This document shows positions 1 to 8,225 of a stretch of 32,424 nt of DNA, piece by piece. Source of the DNA: Cryomorphaceae bacterium (GTDB lineage: Bacteria > Bacteroidota > Bacteroidia > Flavobacteriales > Flavobacteriaceae); the NCBI GenBank assembly GCA_003331265.1, contig QOPV01000016.1, positions 1 to 32,424 of the forward strand, read 5' to 3'. The position numbers and the translations under genes were made by a program. The stretch's first letter is position 1. Each line of letters begins with the position of its first letter. The notes below the pieces were generated by a model. The model did no database searches. It saw only the letters and a list, made by a program, of their open reading frames with translations, and had not been told where the DNA came from.

Positions 1-936
1 AAAATATTGTTAGAAAACAACAAATATGTAAACTGGTATTTAAGAAACGAGGAAACAATTGAATTTATTAAAAAGTTTAAAAAAAATCCTAATTATTTAA
101 GAGCTCTAAATATTGACACCTCTAAAACAAAGCTTAGCTCTTCTATCGAAAAAACAGTAAAAAATTCTACAATAATAATATTGGCAATTCCATCCCCTTT
201 TTTAGATTCTGAATTAAAAAAAATTAAATCCTCATTAAATAAAAAAACTATTTTTTCTGCTTTAAAAGGTGTCGTTCCACAAACACATTTGATAGTAAGT
301 GAGCATTTGAATAAAATCTACAATGTTCCTTTTTCAAAAATTGGAATAATTACTGGCCCATGTCATGCTGAAGAGGTTGCTCTTGAAAAATTATCATACT
401 TAACTGTAGCTTGTAAAAATTCGGAGATTGGAAAATTTATGAAACATTCATTAGGCACAAAATTCATCAGAGTTAAAATATCAAATGATATAAAAGGTGT
501 TGAATATGCTGCTATGTTAAAAAATGTTTATGCTTTAGTTGTCGGAATTTCTCATGGCCTTGGATATGGCGATAATTTTCAAAGTGTTTTAATAAGTAAC
601 TCCTTAAGAGAAATGAAAAGTTTTATAAAAATCATCTATAAAATAAAAAGAGATATTAACGATACTGAATATTTGGGAGACTTACTTGTAACTTCCTACT
701 CTGCTTTTAGCAGAAATAGAACTCTTGGCAATATGCTTGGAAAAGGATACTCTCTTAAGGCAGCAATTTCAGAAATGTCTATGATTTCTGAAGGATATTA
801 TGCAACTAAAAATGCATATGAAATTGGTTTAGAAAATAAAATTGAATTTGACATTATAAATACTGCATATAATATATTATATCAAAACTATAGCCCAAAA
901 AAATCCATGAAAATTCTAGCAGATAAATTAAATTGA
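1..936 (+). CDS. gpsA: Glycerol-3-phosphate dehydrogenase [NAD(P)+], 5'-truncated by window edge
   Basis: Reduces dihydroxyacetone phosphate to sn-glycerol 3-phosphate, the backbone for phospholipid synthesis, in the cytosol. The frame is open back to base 1. The N-terminal dinucleotide-binding GxGxWG segment is missing, so the true start lies upstream; the TTG at 7 is an internal Leu codon. Visible family motifs are GPCHAEEVA, the catalytic-lysine segment [24 protein letters not shown] and SRNRTLG near the substrate pocket. About 311 residues remain of the usual ~330, so only some 20 are lost. It ends tail to tail with pheS, the two coding regions overlapping by 9 bp (928-936). Assignment is secure. 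Confidence 0.95.
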   Translation, partial: KILLENNKYVNWYLRNEETIEFIKKFKKNPNYLRALNIDTSKTKLSSSIEKTVKNSTIIILAIPSPFLDSELKKIKSSLNKKTIFSALKGVVPQTHLIVSEHLNKIYNVPFSKIGIITGPCHAEEVALEKLSYLTVACKNSEIGKFMKHSLGTKFIRVKISNDIKGVEYAAMLKNVYALVVGISHGLGYGDNFQSVLISNSLREMKSFIKIIYKIKRDINDTEYLGDLLVTSYSAFSRNRTLGNMLGKGYSLKAAISEMSMISEGYYATKNAYEIGLENKIEFDIINTAYNILYQNYSPKKSMKILADKLN

Positions 937-1950
937 CTTTTTAAATTGACTTAAAAATCTTGAGTCATTTTCATATAAAATTCTTATATCTTCAATTTGA
1001 TATAATAACATTACTATTCTTTCTATACCCATCCCAAAAGCAAACCCAGAATAATCATTTGAATCAATTTTACAGTTTTCTAACACATTGGGATCTACCA
1101 TACCACACCCCATTATTTCTAACCAGCCAGTACCTTTGGTGATTCTATAATCAGTTTCTGAGTTTAGCCCCCAATAAATATCAACTTCAGCACTTGGCTC
1201 AGTAAAAGGAAAATAAGATGGACGCAATCTAATTTTAGATTTTCCAAAAAGTTCATTTGTAAAATAAATCAATGTTTGTTTTAAATCTGAAAAAGAAACT
1301 TTTTTATCAATATACAAACCCTCAATTTGATGAAAAAAACAATGAGACCTCGCGGATATATCTTCATTTCTATATACTCTTCCTGGAGATATAGTTCGTA
1401 TTGGAGGCTTATTATTTTCCATATGACGAATTTGAACTGACGAGGTATGTGTTCTTAACAATAAATCCGGGGATTTGCTAATAAAAAATGTATCCTGCAT
1501 GTCTCTAGCGGGATGATGTTCTGGTAAATTTAGTGCAGTAAAATTATGCCAATCATCCTCTATCTCCGGACCTTCTGAAATATTAAAACCAATCTTACTA
1601 AAGATATCAATTATTTTATCCCTTATAATTGAAATGGGGTGCCTAGAACCTAATTCTAAAACAGACAATGGCCTTGTCAAGTCTTCTTTTTTATTGTTAG
1701 ATTTTTCATTTGAGCTGAACTTAGACTTAAAATTTTCTAACTTATTAATTGTAACTTTTTTTAATTCATTTATAGCTAATCCATATGCTTTTTTGTCTGA
1801 ACTATCTACTTTTTTGAATTCAGAAAAGAAATAATTTATATGTCCTTTTTTACCTAAAAAGTTTATTCTAAATTCTTCAAAACTTTTTTGATCTTTTGGC
1901 TTAAAAGCTACTACTTCTTTTATTTTTTTTTCAATCTCTGATATCATCAT
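928..1950 (-). CDS. pheS: Phenylalanine-tRNA ligase alpha subunit
   Basis: Catalytic subunit of the (alpha-beta)2 class II synthetase that charges tRNA-Phe. It has 340 residues, normal for the family. Residues 1-90 form the charged helical tRNA-binding arm. The class II core follows: the segment from GSRHP at ~101, [12 protein letters not shown] at ~127-138, [12 protein letters not shown] at ~166-177, motif 2 with [14 protein letters not shown] at ~190-203, and motif 3 [14 protein letters not shown] near 302-315. The ORF opens with two consecutive ATG codons and either could start it. pheT is not adjacent, as is common in Bacteroidota. A perfect TAnnTTTG element lies 13 nt upstream. The 3' end overlaps convergent gpsA by 9 bp. 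Confidence 0.96.
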   Translation of the reverse strand: MMISEIEKKIKEVVAFKPKDQKSFEEFRINFLGKKGHINYFFSEFKKVDSSDKKAYGLAINELKKVTINKLENFKSKFSSNEKSNNKKEDLTRPLSVLELGSRHPISIIRDKIIDIFSKIGFNISEGPEIEDDWHNFTALNLPEHHPARDMQDTFFISKSPDLLLRTHTSSVQIRHMENNKPPIRTISPGRVYRNEDISARSHCFFHQIEGLYIDKKVSFSDLKQTLIYFTNELFGKSKIRLRPSYFPFTEPSAEVDIYWGLNSETDYRITKGTGWLEIMGCGMVDPNVLENCKIDSNDYSGFAFGMGIERIVMLLYQIEDIRILYENDSRFLSQFKKSI

Positions 1951-1963
1951 TAAAAATATTATT

Positions 1964-1971
1964 CAAAAATA
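1964..1971 (-). promoter_or_regulatory. Candidate Bacteroidota -7 promoter element for pheS
   Basis: On the minus strand the octamer reads TATTTTTG, a perfect TAnnTTTG match, 13 nt upstream of the pheS start and inside the 30-bp gap to the preceding gene. No clear -33 TTTG is seen at the usual spacing. It suggests pheS has its own promoter. Confidence 0.45.
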
Positions 1972-1980
1972 AGGTTTTAA

Positions 1981-2337
1981 CTATTGTATTAATTGTTTTT
2001 GGGTAAAATAATTTATTATTGCCTCTTTCATTAATAATGTTTGCTCGCCAGATTTTAAATTAGGAAGTTTTGTTAAAGACTTATAGTGTGGCCACCCATC
2101 TTCATCTGTATAATTGAACTGGTAGTAACCTAATGGCTCTAATAATCTACAAATAGCAATGTGCATTAAATCAATTTTTTGATCTTTTCTAAATTTATAA
2201 TTTGTGTCCCCAAATTCTTGTAAACCTATTAAAAAAATCACCCCTTCAATATCTAAATCTTGACCATCGTTGAACTTATTGCTTAATAATTTTACTATTT
2301 CATCCCATTTTCTTTTTAAACTTATTTCTTTCTTCAT
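1981..2337 (-). CDS. Conserved hypothetical protein, 118 aa
   Basis: I do not recognise a named family. The product is a soluble 118-residue protein with no signal peptide or membrane segment. It is rich in Lys, Asp and aromatics. A helical N-terminal half (KRKWDEIVKLLSNKF, then IEGVIFLIGLQEFG) is followed by LMHIAICRLLEPLGYY and a striking acidic-aromatic segment, YTDEDGWPHY. That motif density and the normal codon use suggest a genuine conserved gene rather than a spurious ORF. It starts with ATG at 2337, lies 30 bp upstream of pheS in the same direction, and is divergent from cvpA with a 50-bp shared upstream region. Function unknown. Confidence 0.75.
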   Translation of the reverse strand: MKKEISLKRKWDEIVKLLSNKFNDGQDLDIEGVIFLIGLQEFGDTNYKFRKDQKIDLMHIAICRLLEPLGYYQFNYTDEDGWPHYKSLTKLPNLKSGEQTLLMKEAIINYFTQKQLIQ

Positions 2338-2368
2338 TATTAATTCAATTACAGATAAACAATATACT

Positions 2369-2376
2369 TATATTTG
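2369..2376 (+). promoter_or_regulatory. Candidate -7 promoter element for cvpA
   Basis: TATATTTG, a perfect TAnnTTTG match, in the 50-bp divergent gap, 11 nt before the cvpA TTG start. If it is a promoter the leader is only a few nucleotides long. No convincing -33 element is visible. Confidence 0.45.
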
Positions 2377-2387
2377 TAAAAAAAATA

Positions 2388-2909
2388 TTGAATTACTTAG
2401 ATATTTTTATTGCTTGTTTGTTAGTCTTTGGATTTTTTAGAGGCTACAGCAAAGGTCTTGTAATAGAGCTCTCATCAATAATTGGATTAATTTTAGGGGT
2501 ATATGGTTCAATAAAGTTTTCGGATTTTACTTTTTTGTTTTTTTCTAAGAACTTTCCTGAAATAATTGAAAGTATTAATGAAAATTATATTAAAATTGCC
2601 TCTTTTGTTTTTACTTTTTTGTTAATCATAGTACTTATTTCAATCATTGGAAAAGGATTAACCAAACTTCTTAAAATGATTTTTTTAGGATTTATTAATA
2701 AACTTTTAGGAGGATTTTTTGGGACCTTTAAATTTACATTATTACTGTCATTATGCTTGTTGTTCTTTGAAAATTTAAATTCCTCTATTAATCTATTTGA
2801 CACTTCTCTTTTAAATTCGTCTTTTTTTTATGAACCAATAAAAGAAGTGGGAGATAAGCTTATTGGAGTTTTTAATTCAAATAAAGAATCAATCAATTTT
2901 TTTAATTGA
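2388..2909 (+). CDS. cvpA: CvpA family integral membrane protein
   Basis: Small inner-membrane protein of the colicin V production (CvpA) family; its exact biochemical role is unsettled. The 173 residues hold four hydrophobic segments, at about 5-22, 27-45, 65-90 and 100-125. The N-terminus, MNYLDIFIACLL followed by GFFRGYSKGLV, is characteristic of the family and fixes the start at a TTG codon, since no ATG lies close by. The GKGLTKLLKMIFLGFINKLLGG segment is also typical. It is divergent from the 118-aa gene and convergent with batE, sharing 21 bp of 3' coding sequence (2889-2909). Confidence 0.85.
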   Translation: MNYLDIFIACLLVFGFFRGYSKGLVIELSSIIGLILGVYGSIKFSDFTFLFFSKNFPEIIESINENYIKIASFVFTFLLIIVLISIIGKGLTKLLKMIFLGFINKLLGGFFGTFKFTLLLSLCLLFFENLNSSINLFDTSLLNSSFFYEPIKEVGDKLIGVFNSNKESINFFN

Positions 2910-3647
2910 CTGGGACTCAATCCAACCTGTATTTCCATCTGAAATTTGTATTAGAGTCCATTCATTCAATTCTTCTTTTACAATAACTTTTGTGCCTTCA
3001 TGTAAATTAAATAATATATCACTCCTATAATTAGGCTCAGTTCTAAAATCTATTTTATTTTCAAAAATTATCGCACTAATAATATTTTTTTCATTTTCAT
3101 GTCGATTTATCCCATTAAAAATAAAAAAAATAAAAAGTGCCATAAGGAGAGCTGAAAGGGTAAAGTAATTTTTCTTTGCTCTGGTTCTAGTATTAAAATA
3201 ATAAAGGAAAAAAGTGCCTGTAAAAAGAAATAAAAATACAATCCCAAAGAACAACCATTGGTTAATGGTCAAAGCATTTGATATTGAATTAAAAAATTCT
3301 GAAACCTGATTAACCGGTAATTTATCTATTTTATCTACTAACATGTTTTGAGAGAAAGATAAATTATTTAAAACGTCCTTATCATTTGGATTTAATTTTA
3401 ATGCTTTCTCAAAATAATATATACTATTTGCTAAGTCGTTTATTTTATAATAAGAGTTTCCTAAATTAAAATATAAAGCATCTGAGTGTTCCCCGTTTTC
3501 AATTATTAATTTAAACTGACTTATTGCCTCTGAATATTTTCCTTGATTGTATAGATCTAAGCCGCTATTAAAGTATGTCAGGTTATTAGTTTGTGATATC
3601 CCAAACAAAGAACTTAGAAGATAAATTATTAGAATTAACTTTTTCAT
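2889..3647 (-). CDS. batE: BatE: TPR and SH3-like membrane protein of the Bat operon
   Basis: Last gene of the Bat (Bacteroides aerotolerance) operon. The 252 residues comprise a signal peptide (1-19, ending FGISQ), two or three TPR units at 22-100 (NSGLDLYNQGKYSEAISQF; NLGNSYYKINDLANSIYYFEKAL), two membrane helices at ~131-151 and ~162-180, and a C-terminal bacterial SH3-like domain at ~190-250 ending GNTGWIESQSIKKID. TPR and SH3b domains suggest protein-protein or wall contact outside the membrane. The start is 2 bp downstream of the batD stop, so the two are probably cotranslated. The 3' end overlaps cvpA on the other strand. Confidence 0.85.
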   Translation of the reverse strand: MKKLILIIYLLSSLFGISQTNNLTYFNSGLDLYNQGKYSEAISQFKLIIENGEHSDALYFNLGNSYYKINDLANSIYYFEKALKLNPNDKDVLNNLSFSQNMLVDKIDKLPVNQVSEFFNSISNALTINQWLFFGIVFLFLFTGTFFLYYFNTRTRAKKNYFTLSALLMALFIFFIFNGINRHENEKNIISAIIFENKIDFRTEPNYRSDILFNLHEGTKVIVKEELNEWTLIQISDGNTGWIESQSIKKID

Positions 3648-3649
3648 TT

Positions 3650-5410
3650 TTAAATCTGTTTGTCAATTTCTGAAATTACTTTTACTGCATTTTCATAATC
3701 ATTACTAATGGCAACATTTGTTGATGGCGTATATCGTGCATACTCACAATTTTCAATTAACTTAATAAATGAATTGATTGATTCATTTTGAATATTTTTT
3801 TCTCTCATTAATATAATTATCTTTTCTTTTGTATAATCAGAGGTTTCAATTGAAAGTTTAGATTTTAAAAAATTATGCAAAGCCTTTTCTAATGAAATAT
3901 AAAAAACATCTTTCTTTAATAAATTAATTTTTGCTTCAGATAAATATTTTTTGGCCAACTTATTTGCTCTTCTTGACTTAAATCCATTAATGTCAGACGA
4001 TAAAGTTTTTTTGGACTTAAAAAATAAGAGAATAACAATAATAATTCCTATCGGAATAAAAATAAGTAAGTAGAAATTAGTAGAATAAATAAAATCTTTC
4101 GATTCTAATGAAATTAAATTTGACTTAGTTTTTAAAAACTTAAATTGCCCTTTAGAAATAGGAATGTTATTTGAGGGTGATACAGTTAAATTATTTTGAT
4201 TAAAAGATGACGGACCTTCTAATACATTTATGATAATTTCTTTAGAGAAAATAGATTTATAAGACTTTGTTTCTGGATTAAAATACACAAATTCAACAGG
4301 GTTTATAGGATATTTCCCTTTAAACTGTGGAACTAAGGTGTAGGTGTCAGAAATATTTCCATACATTCCTTTAGTATTTGTTTTTACATTTTCTTTATAT
4401 TCCGGGTCGTATTTTTCAAGTGAATTTGGTGTCTCTAAACCAGGAATAGAAAATAATTTCAAGTTTCCTTCTCCATTTACCTTTAGAGTTGCTTGAAGGG
4501 ATTCGCTAGCATTTAGCTCTGTTTTAGTACTTGTTAATTCAATATCAAAAACACCTACAGCCCCAGAAAAATTTTCGGGAGCGTCGTCGGGTAGATCCAT
4601 AACTTTAATTTCTCTTTCCCCTGCAGTAACAGTCTTAGGTATTTGGGTATAAATTCTATTTCCAAAAAAATCTCTTTTATTTGTAGGAACATCAACAGAA
4701 ACATCTAAGCTCATCGGTAAAATATTTAATTTACCTGATTTTTGAGGATATAAAACAATTTTCTTCCATATAACATAATTATAACTATCTCCTTTAAAGG
4801 TGCCTCTTTCAATCTGAAGTCTAGGAATTTTAATGTTATGAGACCAAAAATCATTAAATTCTGGGCTGTCTATTTCCCCCACATTGGTGACATTTATTTG
4901 TGGACTAAAATATAGTTTATAAATAACTGAAAAACCTTGATTTAAATACGGATTACTATTCGAAACTTCCGCTACCAAATGCAAATTCTCATTTACAACA
5001 TAAGAGGCGTCGTTTGGGTTTTTATTTGAAATTACTGAATCTGAAACTTTTACTTTAATAGGGATGGTCTTGTAAATTTTATTGTCTATTTCTATAATTG
5101 CTTGACCTATAGTTAAAGATCCTGTTTTTAATGGTGTTATATAATATGAATAAACTTTTGAAAAAGTTCTTTTACCATTTATCCAAGAATTACTAACAGA
5201 TTGATTTGGTCCTCCCACAACTCTAAACCCTTCAAAACTTGGAGCTTGAAAATTATCTCCATCTTTATTCATTTTGAAATCAATTCTTAAATTTTCATTT
5301 ACTCCAAGTGTGTTTTTACTGACCTCAGCTAAAAAACTAACACTTTGATCTTGCGAAAAAGAATTAACGCAAAAAGAAAGAAATAATGTAAAAATAATCT
5401 TGTTTCTCAT
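3650..5410 (-). CDS. batD: BatD: oxygen-tolerance family membrane protein
   Basis: Large exported Bat component. The 586 residues have a signal peptide at 1-19 (ending NSFSQ), a long extracytoplasmic region of repeated beta-rich domains (about 20-440) with typical BatD strings such as VRVVGGPNQS-like and YYITPLKTGSLTIG, one membrane helix at ~443-464 followed by KSKK, and a ~118-residue cytoplasmic helical tail. That tail (LSEAKINLLKKDVFYISLEKAL, then CEYARYTP) resembles the DUF4381-like tails of related proteins. Nine base pairs separate it from batC. It likely acts with the VWA proteins BatA and BatB at the inner membrane; its molecular role is not established. Confidence 0.88.
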   Translation of the reverse strand: MRNKIIFTLFLSFCVNSFSQDQSVSFLAEVSKNTLGVNENLRIDFKMNKDGDNFQAPSFEGFRVVGGPNQSVSNSWINGKRTFSKVYSYYITPLKTGSLTIGQAIIEIDNKIYKTIPIKVKVSDSVISNKNPNDASYVVNENLHLVAEVSNSNPYLNQGFSVIYKLYFSPQINVTNVGEIDSPEFNDFWSHNIKIPRLQIERGTFKGDSYNYVIWKKIVLYPQKSGKLNILPMSLDVSVDVPTNKRDFFGNRIYTQIPKTVTAGEREIKVMDLPDDAPENFSGAVGVFDIELTSTKTELNASESLQATLKVNGEGNLKLFSIPGLETPNSLEKYDPEYKENVKTNTKGMYGNISDTYTLVPQFKGKYPINPVEFVYFNPETKSYKSIFSKEIIINVLEGPSSFNQNNLTVSPSNNIPISKGQFKFLKTKSNLISLESKDFIYSTNFYLLIFIPIGIIIVILLFFKSKKTLSSDINGFKSRRANKLAKKYLSEAKINLLKKDVFYISLEKALHNFLKSKLSIETSDYTKEKIIILMREKNIQNESINSFIKLIENCEYARYTPSTNVAISNDYENAVKVISEIDKQI

Positions 5411-5419
5411 TGATTTGAT

Positions 5420-6199
5420 TTACCAGTCCTTTTTGTTTTTTACAGGAACACCTTTTACCTTATTTTTATTTACTTTGTCTTGCACCTTTTTCTCCTCATT
5501 GTTCATTGCTTTTAAAAGGTTTTTTAATTGCTCAGGAGAGATTTGATTTGGCTTAGGTTTGTTTTTCTTGTCGTCCTTCTTGTCATCTTTCTTGTCGTCC
5601 TTCTTGTCATCTTTCTTCTCGTCTTTCTTATCATCTTTCTTCTCGTCTTTCTTATCATCTTTCTTCTCGTCTTTCTTCTCGTCTTTCTTATCATCTTTCT
5701 TCTGGTCTTTCTTGTCGTCCTTCTTGTCGTCTTTCTTATCCTTCTTGTTATCTTTATTCTTTAATAACTCCCTTGCTAAAGCATAATTATATCGTGTTTC
5801 ATCATCATAAGGGTTATTAAGCAAAGCATTTTTAAATGCGTTGACCGCATTTTGGTAATCTTTATTTTGCATATACACATCTCCTAGATTATGAAAAGAT
5901 TTATGTAAATCCATTTTATTTTTAGATTTTTTAATAGCTGATTTATATTCATTTAATGCTTCCATATTAAGTCCACTTCTATAAAATGAGTTAGCCATAT
6001 TATAAGAAGCTATATTATTCATTGAATCTTTAGATATAGCTGCCCTATAAAATACTTCTGCATCAATTAAATTTTCCTCAACAAACTCTAAATTTCCGTC
6101 AAGAGTTAAATTATTTGAAGCTTTGTCCAATGTATTATTTTGAGCCAAAATGTTTGTTGAAATCAACAAAAACACAAAAGTTTTATATATTTTTTTCAT
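5420..6199 (-). CDS. batC: BatC: TPR protein with a long Lys/Asp repeat tract
   Basis: Exported TPR component of the Bat operon, 259 residues. A signal peptide at 1-20 ends ILAQ. TPR units cover ~38-145 (AEVFYRAAISKDSMNNIASYNMANSFY; HNLGDVYMQNKDYQNAVNAFKNALLNNP). Residues ~150-213 are an almost pure tract of KKDD and KKDE tetrads, then a Pro/Lys linker and a short C-terminal segment, ISPEQLKNLLKAMNNEEKKVQDKV, typical of BatC. The start overlaps batB by 17 bp. Charged low-complexity linkers at this point are usual in BatC homologues, but the regularity here is extreme and is visible at DNA level as 12-bp units. Confidence 0.88.
   Translation of the reverse strand: MKKIYKTFVFLLISTNILAQNNTLDKASNNLTLDGNLEFVEENLIDAEVFYRAAISKDSMNNIASYNMANSFYRSGLNMEALNEYKSAIKKSKNKMDLHKSFHNLGDVYMQNKDYQNAVNAFKNALLNNPYDDETRYNYALARELLKNKDNKKDKKDDKKDDKKDQKKDDKKDEKKDEKKDDKKDEKKDDKKDEKKDDKKDDKKDDKKDDKKNKPKPNQISPEQLKNLLKAMNNEEKKVQDKVNKNKVKGVPVKNKKDW
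5556..5750 (-). repeat. 12-bp tandem coding repeat in batC (KKDD/KKDE units)
   Basis: On the plus strand the region reads as successive 12-mers such as TTCTTGTCGTCC, TTCTTATCATCT and TTCTTCTCGTCT, about 16 in phase with one QKK variant and a KKDKK irregularity at the N-terminal side. Units differ mainly at third positions, so amino-acid content is kept while DNA identity drifts. Copy number is likely to vary between strains through slippage; the 12-bp unit always preserves frame. Confidence 0.85.
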
Positions 6200-7223
6200 T
6201 AAATAAATTTAATTTTTTAACCCAATATGTTTTCTTGTCAAAAACAAATAATTCCAAACATAAAAAAAATAGTCCAAAACCTAGAAACCACTGAAACTGA
6301 TCCTTGTAAGCAATAAATTGTTTTGATTCGAATTCTTGTTTATCCATTTGTTTTAATTTTTCAATTATTTCATCTACAGCTAATTGTGTGTTTTCTCCGG
6401 TTATGTAAGTTCCGTTACCTGAATCAGCAATTTCTTGAAGAATTTTAGCTGTAAGTTTTGTTATAACTACATCTCCTTCCGAATTTTTTTTATAAGACTC
6501 TATTACATCATTAGTTTTGATAGGGATAGGAGCGCCTTTGGCTGAACCCAATCCTACTGTAAAAATAGTTATTCCCATTTCCTTCGCAATACTTGGAATA
6601 TTTTGATTGTCAAACTCGTGATCTTCGCCGTCAGAAAGAATACACAAGACTCGGTTTGTTTGATTTTCATCATCATAATAATCTTTAGCTAATTTTATAG
6701 CCTCTAAAATCGCTGTACCTTGAGATGAGAGCATACTTGTATTTAAACTTTGTAAAAACATTCTTGCAGTTGAGTAATCTGTAGTAATTGGTAAAACAGG
6801 TAAGGCAGAAGCGGCATATGCAATAATACCTACTCTATCAGAGTTTAATTCATTAATTGTTTGTGAAACAATTCTTTTTGCTTTTTCAAGTCTGTTTGGG
6901 GCAATATCTTCAGCCAGCATACTTTTAGAAACATCTATTGCAAAAACTATATCTACACCCTCTCTTTTAACTGTTTTTAACTGAGTCCCAATTTTTGGAT
7001 TAACTAGCCCAATTGAAAGAAATATAAAAACTAGTGAAAGTAAAAATAATTTAAATTTTGGCTTAAATTTTGAGCTTTCTGGGCTTAACTTTTTAAATAA
7101 ATGATTCGAAATATGTTCTTTTTGAATCGCTTTTTTCCAACTAATTAAAATAAAAAAACCTATTATTAATATTGGGACTATTAATAATAAATAAAAATAA
7201 AAGGGTTCTTCTAGCTGATACAT
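6183..7223 (-). CDS. batB: BatB: VWA-domain membrane protein
   Basis: Von Willebrand factor A (VWA) protein of the Bat operon, 346 residues. Membrane helices lie at ~8-28 and ~58-78, followed by the VWA domain (~90-290) with metal-site motif DVSKS at 97-101, the threonine loop SSQGTAILEAI and LCILSDGEDHE. A C-terminal helix (WFLGFGLFFLCLELFVF) returns to the membrane. The three MIDAS elements (DxSxS, Thr, Asp) are intact, so metal-dependent ligand binding is expected. It is paralogous to BatA. Its start shares one base with the batA stop (TAATG at 7225-7221) and its 3' end overlaps batC by 17 bp, indicating translational coupling. Confidence 0.92.
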   Translation of the reverse strand: MYQLEEPFYFYLLLIVPILIIGFFILISWKKAIQKEHISNHLFKKLSPESSKFKPKFKLFLLSLVFIFLSIGLVNPKIGTQLKTVKREGVDIVFAIDVSKSMLAEDIAPNRLEKAKRIVSQTINELNSDRVGIIAYAASALPVLPITTDYSTARMFLQSLNTSMLSSQGTAILEAIKLAKDYYDDENQTNRVLCILSDGEDHEFDNQNIPSIAKEMGITIFTVGLGSAKGAPIPIKTNDVIESYKKNSEGDVVITKLTAKILQEIADSGNGTYITGENTQLAVDEIIEKLKQMDKQEFESKQFIAYKDQFQWFLGFGLFFLCLELFVFDKKTYWVKKLNLFNEKNI

Positions 7224-8224
7224 TATAAAAGGCTTTTAAATATAGTTGATCTCAAAATCCACTCCAAAAAAACTAGTATAAAAGAAATTAAAACAAACTT
7301 TCTGTACATTTCCTCAGCATTTGAATATTTAAATTCTTCCACTTCTGTTTTTTCGAGCTTATTAATTTCTTGATAAATATCTTTTAACCTTTCATTATCA
7401 GTGGCTCTAAAATAAAGCCCTCCTGTCTGTGATGCTATAGATTCTAACAATTTTTCATCAATTTCAACTTTTGTTAGCCCATATCTAAAGGTTCCATTTG
7501 GATTTATGGCAACAGGGGCCAAAGCATTTCCATTACTGCCCAGGCCAATAGTATAAGTTTTAATCCCAAAAGACAATGCTAAATCAGCCGCTGTATTTGG
7601 GTCAATAAAACCAGAATTATTAACTCCATCTGTCAAAAGAATTATCACTTTGCTTTTTGCCTTACTGTCTTTCAATCTATTAACTGAAGTGGCTAGTCCC
7701 ATTCCAATTGCAGTTCCATCTTCTATTACTCCGTCAAAATTTATTTCGTCTAATGAATTTATTATAATTGTCTTATCAGATGTTACAGGTGTTTTTGTAT
7801 AACTTTCTCCTGCATAAACAACCAACCCTATCCTATCACTAACCCTCTCGTTTATAAATTCTTTTGCAACCGTCTTTAAAGCGTCTAGTCTATTTGGTTT
7901 TAAGTCTTGAGCTAACATACTTGAGGAAACATCTACAGCAATTACAATATCTATTCCTTTGCTAGTTTTCGTTTGAGTTGAAACATCTACTATTTGAGGT
8001 CTAGCTATTGCTATTATTAGGAAACCAATAGCAAAATATCTCAAGATATTTAAAATGGGTAAAAGTTTAATTTTTAAAGTTTTATAATCAAAACCTCTAA
8101 TTGATGATATTTTTAGAGTTGAGGTTTTTTTATCATGATAGTAATAATTCAACAAGAAAAATAATGGCAATAAAATAAAAAGCCATAAAAATTCAGGACT
8201 ATAAAATGTCACGTTTTTAAACAT
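7223..8224 (-). CDS. batA: BatA: VWA-domain membrane protein
   Basis: VWA protein of the Bat operon, 333 residues. The N-terminal helix ~10-28 carries the family start (SPEFLWLFILLPL), a second helix lies at ~57-75 ending ARPQ, and the VWA domain (~91-290) has DVSSS at 98-102, EDGTAIGMGLATSVNRL and IILLTDGVNNSG. A C-terminal helix ends the protein. MIDAS residues are complete. Start lies 1 bp after the preceding gene's stop. BatA/BatB pairs with a MoxR ATPase are thought to act in envelope stress or assembly; mutants of Bacteroides bat genes show reduced aerotolerance, but the mechanism is unknown. Confidence 0.93.
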   Translation of the reverse strand: MFKNVTFYSPEFLWLFILLPLFFLLNYYYHDKKTSTLKISSIRGFDYKTLKIKLLPILNILRYFAIGFLIIAIARPQIVDVSTQTKTSKGIDIVIAVDVSSSMLAQDLKPNRLDALKTVAKEFINERVSDRIGLVVYAGESYTKTPVTSDKTIIINSLDEINFDGVIEDGTAIGMGLATSVNRLKDSKAKSKVIILLTDGVNNSGFIDPNTAADLALSFGIKTYTIGLGSNGNALAPVAINPNGTFRYGLTKVEIDEKLLESIASQTGGLYFRATDNERLKDIYQEINKLEKTEVEEFKYSNAEEMYRKFVLISFILVFLEWILRSTIFKSLL

Positions 8225-8225
8225 A

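Noticed and set aside
7-9. TTG at 7 as the gpsA start
   Set aside because: The frame is open to base 1 and the dinucleotide-binding motif that must precede this point is missing, so the gene is cut by the window.
5556-5750. CRISPR-like array of short repeats
   Set aside because: Units are 12 bp, contiguous without spacers, and in frame within batC; no cas genes are present.
5528-5786. Two plus-strand ORFs coding Leu/Val/Phe/Ser-rich hydrophobic peptides
   Set aside because: They are the antisense of the KKDD repeat in batC; repeat periodicity leaves those frames open. No initiation context or family likeness.
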